Shown here: piece by piece, positions 51,733 to 59,858 of the stretch
How positions within the stretch are numbered: position 1 is the first letter of the stretch
Layout: each line of letters starts with the position of its first letter
Origin: Bacteriovorax sp. Seq25_V
GTDB taxonomy: Bacteria; Bdellovibrionota; Bacteriovoracia; Bacteriovoracales; Bacteriovoracaceae
Reading direction: 5' to 3'
DNA: 64,000 nucleotides
Assembly (NCBI RefSeq): GCF_000447795.1
Contig: NZ_AUNI01000014.1
Location: 1 to 64,000, forward strand
The notes under the pieces: generated by a model
Told to the model about the DNA's origin: nothing
Databases searched by the model: none
Seen by the model: only the letters and a program-made list of their open reading frames with translations
Translations under genes and position numbers: made by a program

Positions 51733-52503
51733 ATGAAAAGAAATCTATCGCTTATTACTATTCTTTCGCTAGTAGCTAGTTGTGGAAGCTACTATAAGAA
51801 ACCTGAGTCAATCGAAGCAAAGATGGCAAGGTACACTTCAAAAGAAGAAAGCGTTAATAAAGTTCCAGAATACAAAGTTTCTGGTTACAAGTACAAGGCC
51901 AGTAGATATCCAGCAAGTGCTGATCGTGAAGAAATCAACGAGAGCAACAAGAGTGTTTACTTTCTTTCTCTCTATGATCAGTATCACGCTATGACAGATC
52001 TTTATCCTCAATATAAGAAACAAATTAAATACTGCCCGACTTTTCACCAACAACTAGTGAAGAAGTCTCCAAAAGAAGTGAAGTATTCACTAAAAGATCA
52101 AATTAGTTTTGAAGATAAGAGCATCGTTTCAAGTCTTGATTATGAGGGACAAGCACCTTCAAGAAAGGTTCTACCAAAAGCAATGGCAAAGTATATGGAT
52201 CAAACCCATGCCGAACTTACTGAGCTTTGTGAAAATGGAGTAAGTAGTAATTACTATATATATGAGAACTTCATTACACTTGCACAAAAAAAAGGTGTTA
52301 TTGGGAAAGATGAAAAGTCACTAAATGCTCTTTATAAGACAACAATCTTTTATAATGAATCACTCTTAAGTTCGATTTCTGCAAAGGAAAAAATTAGAAC
52401 ACGTGGAAGAACAATTGCTTCTACAAGAAAATTAGAAGCAGATTATACCCAAGAAGCAATTAGAAGACTAAGAGCGACTTGGGCACAAGAATCACTTAAA
52501 TAA
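51733..52503 (+). CDS. Lipoprotein of unknown function
   Basis: 256 residues with a lipoprotein signal (LSLITILSLVASC; lipobox VASC at Cys17). The mature part is Tyr-, Ser- and Lys-rich with no motif I recognise, and has cysteines in IKYCPTF and ELCENG. The C terminus is helical and basic. Its only ribosome binding site is inside the hairpin just upstream. It overlaps the convergent bamB gene by 12 bp. Confidence 0.78.
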   Translation: MKRNLSLITILSLVASCGSYYKKPESIEAKMARYTSKEESVNKVPEYKVSGYKYKASRYPASADREEINESNKSVYFLSLYDQYHAMTDLYPQYKKQIKYCPTFHQQLVKKSPKEVKYSLKDQISFEDKSIVSSLDYEGQAPSRKVLPKAMAKYMDQTHAELTELCENGVSSNYYIYENFITLAQKKGVIGKDEKSLNALYKTTIFYNESLLSSISAKEKIRTRGRTIASTRKLEADYTQEAIRRLRATWAQESLK

Positions 52504-53607
52504 GTAAAGACGGTTGCGGGATGACATCATCGCGAGATGGTCATCCTCAACACTCACAACTCCAAATACCGCAGAGTGCACAGACCCCAGGTCATATTTT
52601 GAAATCACATTAAATTTTTGATCGATATAGATCAGTTCTTTTCCAACAGTAGTAATTACATAACCATTCTTCCAAGCACTCATTGAACTAATCGCGCTTG
52701 TTGAAACTTTCACTTCCCTTTCTACATTGAAGCTTGAATCAACAATAACAAGTTTGCCATCAATCGTTCCAAAAACAACCGAGCTACCTAGATAGTAAGC
52801 ATCTCTATTCGTTGTGAACGCCAAACGATTATGAAGTGCTCCACTTTGTGGATCAATAACCTCGGCCTGTCCATTGATTGAGCTAACAATAAGCTTTCCT
52901 CTAAAGTAAGTAGGAGACATATCAACATCAACGAATTTATCTGCCGTTGACATCTTTTTCTCCCATACCACTTGCCCTTCCTCAAGAGAGAAGGCCAATA
53001 GGAAACCATCTGCAAATCCTACGAATACTCTATTTTCTACGACAAGAGGTTTTGAAGTTCTCTGAAGTGTCGAAAAGAACGGGATTGATCTCTTATATGA
53101 CCAAAGAACCTTTCCAGTTAGTGCATCAATTGCAAATAGCTTATGATTTCTTGTGTGAACAAAGAGTCTCCCCTTGCTTACTGTCAAAGTTGAATCAACT
53201 GAAGAACCAAGGTCGAATTGATACTTAAAGTCTCCAGATACGATATCTTTTGCATAAACACGTCCACTCACATCCCCATAGATCAGAAGATTTTCATAAA
53301 CAATTGGAGCACTTTGGAAGCCATCTTTAATTTTCTCTCTCCAAAGTAGCCTTCCATTCTTAATGCTATAGGCATCCATTGTTCCGTTATTATTTCCAGC
53401 GTAAACAACACCGTCATGGATTAATGGACTTCCAAGAGAAATTGGAAGGTTTCCAGTTTCGTAAGCAGGATCGAGGTTCTTAATCCAAGCAGGAGTAAAA
53501 ACATTTTTTGCTTCTCTAACACCTTCTGGCTTATAGACGTCAAACTTAGCACATGAGCCTAGCACAAGAAGGGAAAGTAGAAACAATGGAATTTTCATTT
53601 TATACAT
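52492..53607 (-). CDS. bamB: BamB-like outer-membrane assembly lipoprotein
   Basis: About 371 residues, lipoprotein signal ending LGSC, then an eight-bladed PQQ-type beta-propeller: repeated patterns such as DGVVYAGNNNGTMDAYSIKNG, GRLFVHTRNHKLFAID and LLAFSLEEGQVVWEKK. BamB is the scaffold lipoprotein of the BAM complex that inserts outer-membrane barrels. It follows the yfgM-like gene by 11 bp, as in E. coli (yfgM-bamB-der). Two ATGs (53607, 53598) can open the signal peptide; neither has a clear Shine-Dalgarno and coupling to yfgM is probable. Confidence 0.85.
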   Translation of the reverse strand: MYKMKIPLFLLSLLVLGSCAKFDVYKPEGVREAKNVFTPAWIKNLDPAYETGNLPISLGSPLIHDGVVYAGNNNGTMDAYSIKNGRLLWREKIKDGFQSAPIVYENLLIYGDVSGRVYAKDIVSGDFKYQFDLGSSVDSTLTVSKGRLFVHTRNHKLFAIDALTGKVLWSYKRSIPFFSTLQRTSKPLVVENRVFVGFADGFLLAFSLEEGQVVWEKKMSTADKFVDVDMSPTYFRGKLIVSSINGQAEVIDPQSGALHNRLAFTTNRDAYYLGSSVVFGTIDGKLVIVDSSFNVEREVKVSTSAISSMSAWKNGYVITTVGKELIYIDQKFNVISKYDLGSVHSAVFGVVSVEDDHLAMMSSRNRLYLFK

Positions 53608-53618
53608 TTTAACCAACG

Positions 53619-54281
53619 TTATTTTAAAGTTTGTAAGTAGTGATCAGCAAGTGATTTGAAAACACTTTCAGTATTTAAAGTTTTAACAAATTCAAAACTT
53701 TTCTTGGCCATGTCATTATTACCTTTCTTTAAGTAAAGACGTCCAAGATCAATGTAATTCTTCCCTTCTTGAACTTTTACATCAAGAGTTTGAAGTGCTT
53801 CAAGCTTCTTAATAGCGCCATCAATATCACCACTTTTTTCAAGAGCAACTGCTTGTCTTGTATTAAGTAGGATTGCTTGGAAAGAATTCTTTGCTGTAAT
53901 ATCCTTAATAATTTTTAGGGCCTGAGCATCGTTACCTTTCGCAGTCAGTGCATCAAAAGTTAGAAGAGCTGAAGTGAAAGTTGCATTGTGAGCAGTGTTT
54001 TCTTTACTTACAGTTTCAAATGCAGCAACTAGTGCATCAGCATCAATTTTTGAATCAGTAAAATCTTTTAGAGAAGATACTTCATATGCATGGTAGCTAT
54101 TAGCAGCTTTGGCTTCGTTTTTAAGATCCATTGCATGGAAAACTCCCGCCCCTAGAATTCCAAGAATAACTAGAACGATGATAATAACCATGATCGCCTT
54201 ATTTTTTATAATGAACTCTCCTAGTTCCGTAGTTTTTAACTCTGTTTCAAAGTTTTGAGAATCAGCAGTTTTAGTCGTCAT
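53619..54281 (-). CDS. yfgM: YfgM-like tetratricopeptide membrane protein
   Basis: 220 residues: a short cytoplasmic segment, one transmembrane helix (VIIIVLVILGILGAGVF), and a periplasmic part built of TPR-like helical hairpins (ALEKSGDIDGAIKKLEALQ, GRLYLKKGNNDMAKKSFE). YfgM is an ancillary subunit of SecYEG that hands exported proteins to periplasmic chaperones. AAGGAAGG precedes the start. The order yfgM-bamB supports the identity. Confidence 0.78.
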   Translation of the reverse strand: MTTKTADSQNFETELKTTELGEFIIKNKAIMVIIIVLVILGILGAGVFHAMDLKNEAKAANSYHAYEVSSLKDFTDSKIDADALVAAFETVSKENTAHNATFTSALLTFDALTAKGNDAQALKIIKDITAKNSFQAILLNTRQAVALEKSGDIDGAIKKLEALQTLDVKVQEGKNYIDLGRLYLKKGNNDMAKKSFEFVKTLNTESVFKSLADHYLQTLK

Positions 54282-54406
54282 TTAATTTCCTTCCTTAGTA
54301 AATGGATATAATTCTCTAGGATTTTATATTTTGAAGAGTAAAGTTGTCAAAAATACTTCTCGTAGTTACAATATATTTATAATCTTTTTTTATGGAACAA
54401 GGCATC

Positions 54407-54895
54407 ATGAAATTTCAAGTAAAAATAATTTTCGCATCAATACTTCTCTTTACTTCACTTAATGCGTCAGCAACTGAGCGTATAGGAAGACTAGGACTTG
54501 GTTTTACAAATCAACTTCAAACAGAAATTCCTTCTCTTTCTATAAAATTGCAACGTTCAAAGTCATTTGCCTATAGTGCATTCTTCGGGATTGATACTGA
54601 TGAGACTGGTGGTTGGAACGCTGGTCTAAAACTTTATCGTAATATTTTTAACGAGCCACAACTTACATTCTACACTTTTGGTCTCCTTGGACTTCTAAAT
54701 AAGAAGTACTCTGATGATAATGACAAAAGTGGATTTGAAATTGATTTAGGACTTGGAACAGAGTTTTCTTTCACAGGTCTTGAAAGTTTAGGATTCAGTA
54801 TTGATTTTGGTGTATCATTATATAAACTAAAGGAGTTTAACGTTGAGACTATGGGGAATCACTTCCTTTTAGGTTCCGTTCACTTTTACCTTTAA
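54407..54895 (+). CDS. Small outer-membrane beta-barrel-like protein
   Basis: 162 residues from the ATG at 54407. Signal peptide (residues 1-22, cut after ASA), then amphipathic beta strands alternating with glycines (IGRLGLGFTN, FAYSAFFGIDT, GWNAGLKLYRN, FEIDLGLGTEF, GFSIDFGVSLY) and the terminal HFYL, ending in an aromatic-x-Leu as barrel proteins often do. Likely an eight-strand barrel in the outer membrane. No specific family recognised. Confidence 0.7.
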   Translation: MKFQVKIIFASILLFTSLNASATERIGRLGLGFTNQLQTEIPSLSIKLQRSKSFAYSAFFGIDTDETGGWNAGLKLYRNIFNEPQLTFYTFGLLGLLNKKYSDDNDKSGFEIDLGLGTEFSFTGLESLGFSIDFGVSLYKLKEFNVETMGNHFLLGSVHFYL

Positions 54896-54913
54896 TAGTG
54901 ATAAAATTACTTA

Positions 54914-55693
54914 ATGAAAAATATATTTAAAATTTTAATTCTACTCTCTCTCACTCTTCTAACTCCGGCCCAAGATTTTGGAAGCGGGATGATAGGTATC
55001 GAAGATGATGATCTCTCGGTAGGGGGAGATATTTTCAATGACTTCAACGAGGATCTCGAAGATACACAAATTAGTGAAGACGAAAGATTTTACAAGTACG
55101 GACGCTACTTCACTTTTCAAATTGGTCTAGGAATTACGGCCTTCGATGGCAATCGCGGGCAGGCCTATGCTAATGATCCACCTACTTTTAGTTTATCAAT
55201 CAATTATTTCTCTGACTTTCAGTCTGCTTGGGGTGTAGGTTTTGCTTATTCAAAACACTCCATGTTCTTTGATGAAGAAACAGAGGGTTGGAAAGGACAA
55301 TCTCCCGCAGGTTTCATTGAAGTCTCGATGCTTCGAACATTCTTTAGCTACCGCTACTATGTCGACACATCTAACTTGGGAACGGCCATTACTTACTCTA
55401 ACCCTTATATCGTCGGAAGACTTGAGTACTGGTATGTGACAAATAAGTATCTTGATCAAGATGATATCGCCGATGATAAAGGAGGAGGAATTGGAATGGC
55501 CCTAGGATTTGGGCTTGAATTTCCAATTAAACTTAAAGAGTCTTATCTCAACCTTGAATTCCTACTTCACGATGTTGCTTTCCACGATAAGGAAACAAGG
55601 GAGTTTACTCCTCTTGAAGGAAAGAATGTGGGGTTTGAGAATCTTGCAGGATATGGTTATACAACTGTTCTCTCTTACGTGTGGAACTGGTAA
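54914..55693 (+). CDS. Outer-membrane beta-barrel-like protein
   Basis: 259 residues. Signal peptide of ~19 residues, then an acidic stretch (about residues 25-55, rich in Asp/Glu), then strand-like aromatic/glycine segments (YFTFQIGLGITAF, AWGVGFAYSK, GIGMALGFGLEF) ending YVWNW, an aromatic C terminus typical of BAM substrates. It lies 18 bp after the smaller barrel-like gene and is probably co-transcribed. No family assigned. Confidence 0.7.
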   Translation: MKNIFKILILLSLTLLTPAQDFGSGMIGIEDDDLSVGGDIFNDFNEDLEDTQISEDERFYKYGRYFTFQIGLGITAFDGNRGQAYANDPPTFSLSINYFSDFQSAWGVGFAYSKHSMFFDEETEGWKGQSPAGFIEVSMLRTFFSYRYYVDTSNLGTAITYSNPYIVGRLEYWYVTNKYLDQDDIADDKGGGIGMALGFGLEFPIKLKESYLNLEFLLHDVAFHDKETREFTPLEGKNVGFENLAGYGYTTVLSYVWNW

Positions 55694-55719
55694 TCGGCCA
55701 CACTCACAATAGGAAATTT

Positions 55720-56523
55720 ATGATTGAAACATGTTTAGCATTTTCTCTGAGTGAAAGTTTTGACTTTAAAGCGCTGAGTGAACACTGTAAAATTCATTTT
55801 CACGCTCGCTCATTTCGCGAAGTAATTTCTGTTAATTTCCAAGATCAAGAATTTCATATTTTTGAATTTGGTGTCGTTGTTTACTGGGGAACCAATGGCT
55901 ACAACCCAGAACTTTTCTTTTCTCAAATTAAGAAGTTCTTTATTAATCCTCAATCAGAAAAAACCTTTGATTTTTTCAAAGTCACAGTCATTGATGACTC
56001 TTCGACTGAATTTAGAATTAGAAGAGATCACCTACAACTAAATTCAAGTGATCCACTTCTTCGAATCGCGATTTCTTTTGCAATGGCACAGTCAGTGAAA
56101 CTTGGCGAGATGGAAGAGTTTGTTATCAATGAAATTTCAGAACATTCAAATATTCCGCAAGACCTTGCGACGAGAGGAGATCTCAAACTTTCAAGAAAAG
56201 AGATGGCCAAAATCAGAGGGCGTATTTTTGTAACAGAATCGAGAATTAATCTTAAGTATGACCTTCTTGATAAGCCGGAATTTCTTTGGGATCACCCAGA
56301 GTATGATGAATACTATAACAAAACATATGAGTATCTTGAAGTTCATCAGCGCATGACTGTTCTTAATAAGAAGCTTTCTGTACTTCGTGATATTTTAAAT
56401 ATCCTCGCCGATGAATTACAGTTTAAACATTCGACAAATCTTGAGTGGATTATCATTATCCTAATTGGAATAGAAATTGTTATGTCATTAAGTGAATACA
56501 CAGTGAAGTTTTTTAGTAATTAG
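55720..56523 (+). CDS. RMND1/DUF155-family membrane protein
   Basis: 267 residues of the RMND1/Sif2 (DUF155) family. Seen: FHIFEFGVVVYWGT in the N-terminal domain, DPLLRIAISFAMAQSVKLG, and the C-terminal LEWIIIILIGIEIVMSL, a tail-anchoring hydrophobic helix. In mitochondria RMND1 supports translation at the inner membrane; the function of bacterial relatives is unknown. The start (55720) has AGGAAA upstream. Its end overlaps the convergent receiver-HD gene by 11 bp. Confidence 0.82.
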   Translation: MIETCLAFSLSESFDFKALSEHCKIHFHARSFREVISVNFQDQEFHIFEFGVVVYWGTNGYNPELFFSQIKKFFINPQSEKTFDFFKVTVIDDSSTEFRIRRDHLQLNSSDPLLRIAISFAMAQSVKLGEMEEFVINEISEHSNIPQDLATRGDLKLSRKEMAKIRGRIFVTESRINLKYDLLDKPEFLWDHPEYDEYYNKTYEYLEVHQRMTVLNKKLSVLRDILNILADELQFKHSTNLEWIIIILIGIEIVMSLSEYTVKFFSN

Positions 56524-57715
56524 TCCCTTTTAAGAATGAGTATAGGAGAGGAAAGCTCTCCTTAAACTCCCCTTCTACAAAATTATTCAAATTACTCGTC
56601 TGATGACATATTCCATATGTTGATAGAACATGAGCAGTAATAAATATTTTTTGATTCCTCTCAACTCTATTAAAATGTGTCTCTGTCACATGTAACTTTT
56701 CTAAGAGTTTAGGAATGTTTTCAAAACCATTTGTACTTGCGAATGAAGAATAAGATTTTAGTCTACTTTTTTCCTTCACATGCGATTCAAAGCTAAATCG
56801 TGGAGTATGAATATCGGAATCATGCACCATAGAAGCTGTAAAGAAGTCTTTAACATTTTGATCTGTCCGGTCATTAAATCTGGATAAAAATTTCAAAGAC
56901 AATACATAAGTAAGCATAGAATGAGAAACTAGGAAGTCACCTTTTTTTAAAAACTCATTTAGTATTAGGAACAACTTTTTATCTGTTGAAATACTGTCTA
57001 AAATGGTTGAAATATGAGCAGTATATGTTTGAATTTCATTATTTTCAAAAAGATCGGAAGCATATGTAAAACAAAGGCTAATTTGATTTAACACTCTATT
57101 AACACTATCACCTTTAACATTCGGCCGCGAAAAACAATTAGAAAGAACCTTAGAAAAGCTTTCTTTTGAAACATAAAAGTCTCTAATTCCTTTTTTGTAA
57201 ATATAATCTTTTAACAGCTCTATATTAGGCAACTCCTTACGACTCACTAAAACAAAGTGATCTCCACTTAATTTAATATAAATTTCATCCAACTGATCAT
57301 ATAGATTTAAAAGATCAATACTTCTAATCCTGCAAAATGGAGAAAGAGCTCCATTATCCACCAAGCATTTTCCAACAAGCTCTAACAAGGAGCTTACATC
57401 ACAAGGCTTATCTAAGAAAGCGAGTTGTCCTCCTTCTTCTAGCTTTAACACTCTTTGTAACTCATCAAGAGAAGAGCTATGAAAAATAAAGGGAATCCTA
57501 TACTTTAAATTCTCGTAATAAAGTAAATCCCCATTCCCTTCAGGCATTTGATAATCACTTATTATTAGATTATAGGAAGAATCTCTTCTTAATTCATTAA
57601 TTGCATCCTTACTATTTGAAAAAAAAGAGAGACTTGCACTTCTGTAATTGTCAGAGATCAAAATGCTTAAGAGTTCCAAAATATCAGCATTATCATCTAC
57701 AAGCAAAATCTTCAT
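56513..57715 (-). CDS. Response regulator with C-terminal HD-like domain
   Basis: 400 residues: N-terminal receiver (VDDNAD, phospho-acceptor Asp in ISDYQMP, Lys in FLDKPCD), a middle segment, and a C-terminal part resembling a degenerate HD-GYP domain: SHSMLTYVLSLKFL supplies a His, and ASMVHDSDIH the HD pair, but the GYP triad is not recognisable. It might hydrolyse cyclic dinucleotides or merely bind. AT-rich codons compared with neighbours. The 57716-57906 gap upstream holds no gene. Confidence 0.75.
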   Translation of the reverse strand: MKILLVDDNADILELLSILISDNYRSASLSFFSNSKDAINELRRDSSYNLIISDYQMPEGNGDLLYYENLKYRIPFIFHSSSLDELQRVLKLEEGGQLAFLDKPCDVSSLLELVGKCLVDNGALSPFCRIRSIDLLNLYDQLDEIYIKLSGDHFVLVSRKELPNIELLKDYIYKKGIRDFYVSKESFSKVLSNCFSRPNVKGDSVNRVLNQISLCFTYASDLFENNEIQTYTAHISTILDSISTDKKLFLILNEFLKKGDFLVSHSMLTYVLSLKFLSRFNDRTDQNVKDFFTASMVHDSDIHTPRFSFESHVKEKSRLKSYSSFASTNGFENIPKLLEKLHVTETHFNRVERNQKIFITAHVLSTYGICHQTSNLNNFVEGEFKESFPLLYSFLKGTNY

Positions 57716-57906
57716 TACATCTCACCAAGTTAAGAATTGTGTCACTTACATGGTTTATTATACGCCTTAAGATCTCTAAATAAAATTCCTTAAAAAATTG
57801 CCACATAAAATAACATAATTTATTAATATTCAAAATATTTCCAGCAGCTTAAGGAAGTATCGGACATTACAACACAATAGAGTAATAGACCTTATCTCTC
57901 TATTTT

Positions 57907-58125
57907 TCAGTCCCAAAGTAACTCATTAACAGAGATATGTCCTTCCACAACAGGATCTTCAATACGCGGCCTCGCATCAAGCTTGGAGCCGTAAGCAGTT
58001 CTCCATAAATAGCGTAGAAGCAAGAAGTTCAAAGCGAAGAAGCTAAAAATTAAATCAATGATCAATCTTCTAAAGCTTAGAAATTCAATTTTTAAATGAT
58101 CTTTCAGGCCTAAAGTGGTTCTCAT
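57907..58125 (-). CDS. Small single-pass membrane protein of unknown function
   Basis: 72 residues with one hydrophobic helix (LIIDLIFSFFALNFLLLRYLW) and charged ends. The ATG at 58125 has GGAG 6 nt upstream, which is the main evidence that the frame is translated; a further ATG at 58137 overlaps that site. No family recognised. Confidence 0.5.
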   Translation of the reverse strand: MRTTLGLKDHLKIEFLSFRRLIIDLIFSFFALNFLLLRYLWRTAYGSKLDARPRIEDPVVEGHISVNELLWD

Positions 58126-58347
58126 TTTAAACTCCATTTTGGTTAGATTTTTATATCGCTAGAATAGCTGTAAAGCAGAAGAAGTCACCCCCTCTGCCGT
58201 TAGGATATTATTAGCAAAATGTTATGGTTTCATTGCTTAATACCTGATCAAACAGGTTCGTTAAAAAAATATTGTCGATGTGTTTTAAAAAGTGTCAAAA
58301 TTAATGATTGTCTAAAATTAAATCATATATTTTTTCAGGGAGGAAAA

Positions 58348-59220
58348 ATGATAAAAACTATTAAAACAGTAATGATTTCTTCACTACTAGTTATGAGTTC
58401 AAACTCATTTGCTTGTGACGTAGAAGGAAAGACAGGATTTTTACCAGATAACGATATGTATATTGGTGTATCTGAAAAAGCTGATAATGGAATGACTGAA
58501 GAGATCTTCAATGCTGTTATCGATAGAGTTGAAAATTACTACTCTTCAGTTGTTGCTTCTAAAGGTGCAAATCTTGTAACACTTAGAAAGTGGGAAGATG
58601 GAACTGTTAACGCTTATGCAAATCAAGTTGGTAAGACTTGGCAAGTTCATATGTTTGGTGGTCTAGCTCGTCATAGATCAGTATCTCCAGATGGATTCGC
58701 GCTTGTTATGTGTCACGAACTAGGTCACCACCTAGCAGGTGCTCCAAAGACAACAAGAATGTGGATTCCAACTTGGGCATCTAACGAAGGTCAATCTGAT
58801 TACTGGGCATCAATGAAGTGTTTCAGAAGTGTTTATGGATCAGATAACAATGAAGCAATCGTTTCTAACATGACAATTGACGCTGAAGTAGTTAAGAAAT
58901 GTGAGGCTAACTGGAATACAGATTCTGAAATCGCTCTTTGTAAGAGAGTTTCTCAAGCATCTAAAGGTCTAGCGACTCTTTTAAATGGTGATAGACCAGT
59001 AGATTTCGCAACTCCAGACAAGTCTGTTGTCTCTAAAACAAACCACAAGCACCCAGCTGGTCAGTGTCGTCTTGATACATACTTCCACGGTGCTCTTTGT
59101 ACAAAAGACATCACTGATGAAACTTCAAACACAGATGCTAAAGCTGGTGTATGTAACAGAAGTGAAGATTACACAGACGGTGTAAGACCACTATGTTGGT
59201 TTAAACCATCTAACTTCTAA
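58348..59220 (+). CDS. Secreted HExxH zinc metalloprotease
   Basis: 290 residues. Signal peptide (cut after SFA), then a compact domain with the zinc site HELGH at residues 123-127 and a downstream E147/D151 in SNEGQSDYW as likely further ligand and stabiliser. About ten cysteines indicate a disulfide-rich extracellular protease. The family is not one I can name with certainty. A very strong Shine-Dalgarno (GGGAGGAAAA) and frequent use of favoured codons suggest high expression. Followed by a terminator; stands alone. Confidence 0.8.
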   Translation: MIKTIKTVMISSLLVMSSNSFACDVEGKTGFLPDNDMYIGVSEKADNGMTEEIFNAVIDRVENYYSSVVASKGANLVTLRKWEDGTVNAYANQVGKTWQVHMFGGLARHRSVSPDGFALVMCHELGHHLAGAPKTTRMWIPTWASNEGQSDYWASMKCFRSVYGSDNNEAIVSNMTIDAEVVKKCEANWNTDSEIALCKRVSQASKGLATLLNGDRPVDFATPDKSVVSKTNHKHPAGQCRLDTYFHGALCTKDITDETSNTDAKAGVCNRSEDYTDGVRPLCWFKPSNF

Positions 59221-59248
59221 TTTTTATTAGTAAATTTAGATAAAAAAG

Positions 59249-59271
59249 AAGCCCTGCAAATTGCGGGGCTT
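59249..59271. terminator. Rho-independent terminator
   Basis: AAGCCCTGCAA/TTGCGGGGCTT (59249-59271) with one mismatch, T-run on the plus strand and A-run on the other. Serves the metalloprotease and probably the convergent toxin-like gene. Confidence 0.8.
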
Positions 59272-59291
59272 TTTTATTAAAGAATATATAT

Positions 59292-59858
59292 TCACTTCGC
59301 TGCCTTAGCCTTAACGAACCACTCGAAGACGCTGCCAAATCGCGGGAGTGCTTTTGATTTAAACTCATTATTAATGACTTCAAGACTTGGTTTATAAAGT
59401 GTCCCAATAAGTCCCTTTTCAACAATTAAAAGCTCATTAGTCTCTGGCACATACTTAAATATCCCATTACTATTTTTAATCGTTAAAATATTTTCGGCCC
59501 TTGAACTTGCAATCTCCTGAGCTCGCTTCAGATAGTCTTTTTGTGAGTAACCAGGAAATTCCTTGCCATGTTTTTTAAAGTGTTCTGCATAAACTTTATA
59601 ATTTTTAAAATATTTGGCCTGTGTTGTATGGCTTAAGGCCATCTTCTGAACAAAAGATTCATCAATATCAACACCACTATCAATTTGCTTATTGAGGAAA
59701 TTTCGAAGCTCTCCCCTCACACCCTTTTGCGACAACGCACCTTGCAGCTTTCGCGCTTGTGCAATCTTCTCATCAATATTGCCACAGCCTTTCTTCTTCG
59801 CTGCAAAAATATTAAATGACGTCAATAGAATAAAAGAAATTAAAATTAAAGCGCGCAT
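59292..59858 (-). CDS. Exported protein with a polymorphic-toxin nuclease-like C terminus
   Basis: 188 residues. Signal peptide (residues 1-19), cysteine at KGCGN, a helical middle, and a C-terminal ~90 residues resembling the barnase/EndoU/RelE-like (BECR) nuclease modules at the ends of polymorphic toxins: a helix with YLKRAQEIA, then strand pattern GIFKYVPETNELLIVE and GTLYKPS. These match the general form of such toxins by eye; the catalytic residues are not identified with certainty. It overlaps the preceding gene by 13 bp (59846-59858), so the two are co-translated. No immunity gene lies downstream. Confidence 0.65.
   Translation of the reverse strand: MRALILISFILLTSFNIFAAKKKGCGNIDEKIAQARKLQGALSQKGVRGELRNFLNKQIDSGVDIDESFVQKMALSHTTQAKYFKNYKVYAEHFKKHGKEFPGYSQKDYLKRAQEIASSRAENILTIKNSNGIFKYVPETNELLIVEKGLIGTLYKPSLEVINNEFKSKALPRFGSVFEWFVKAKAAK

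Noticed and set aside
57876-57904. AATAGAG/CTCTATT hairpin with T5 reading on the plus strand
   Set aside because: No plus-strand gene lies upstream to be terminated; on the minus strand it lacks a T-run.
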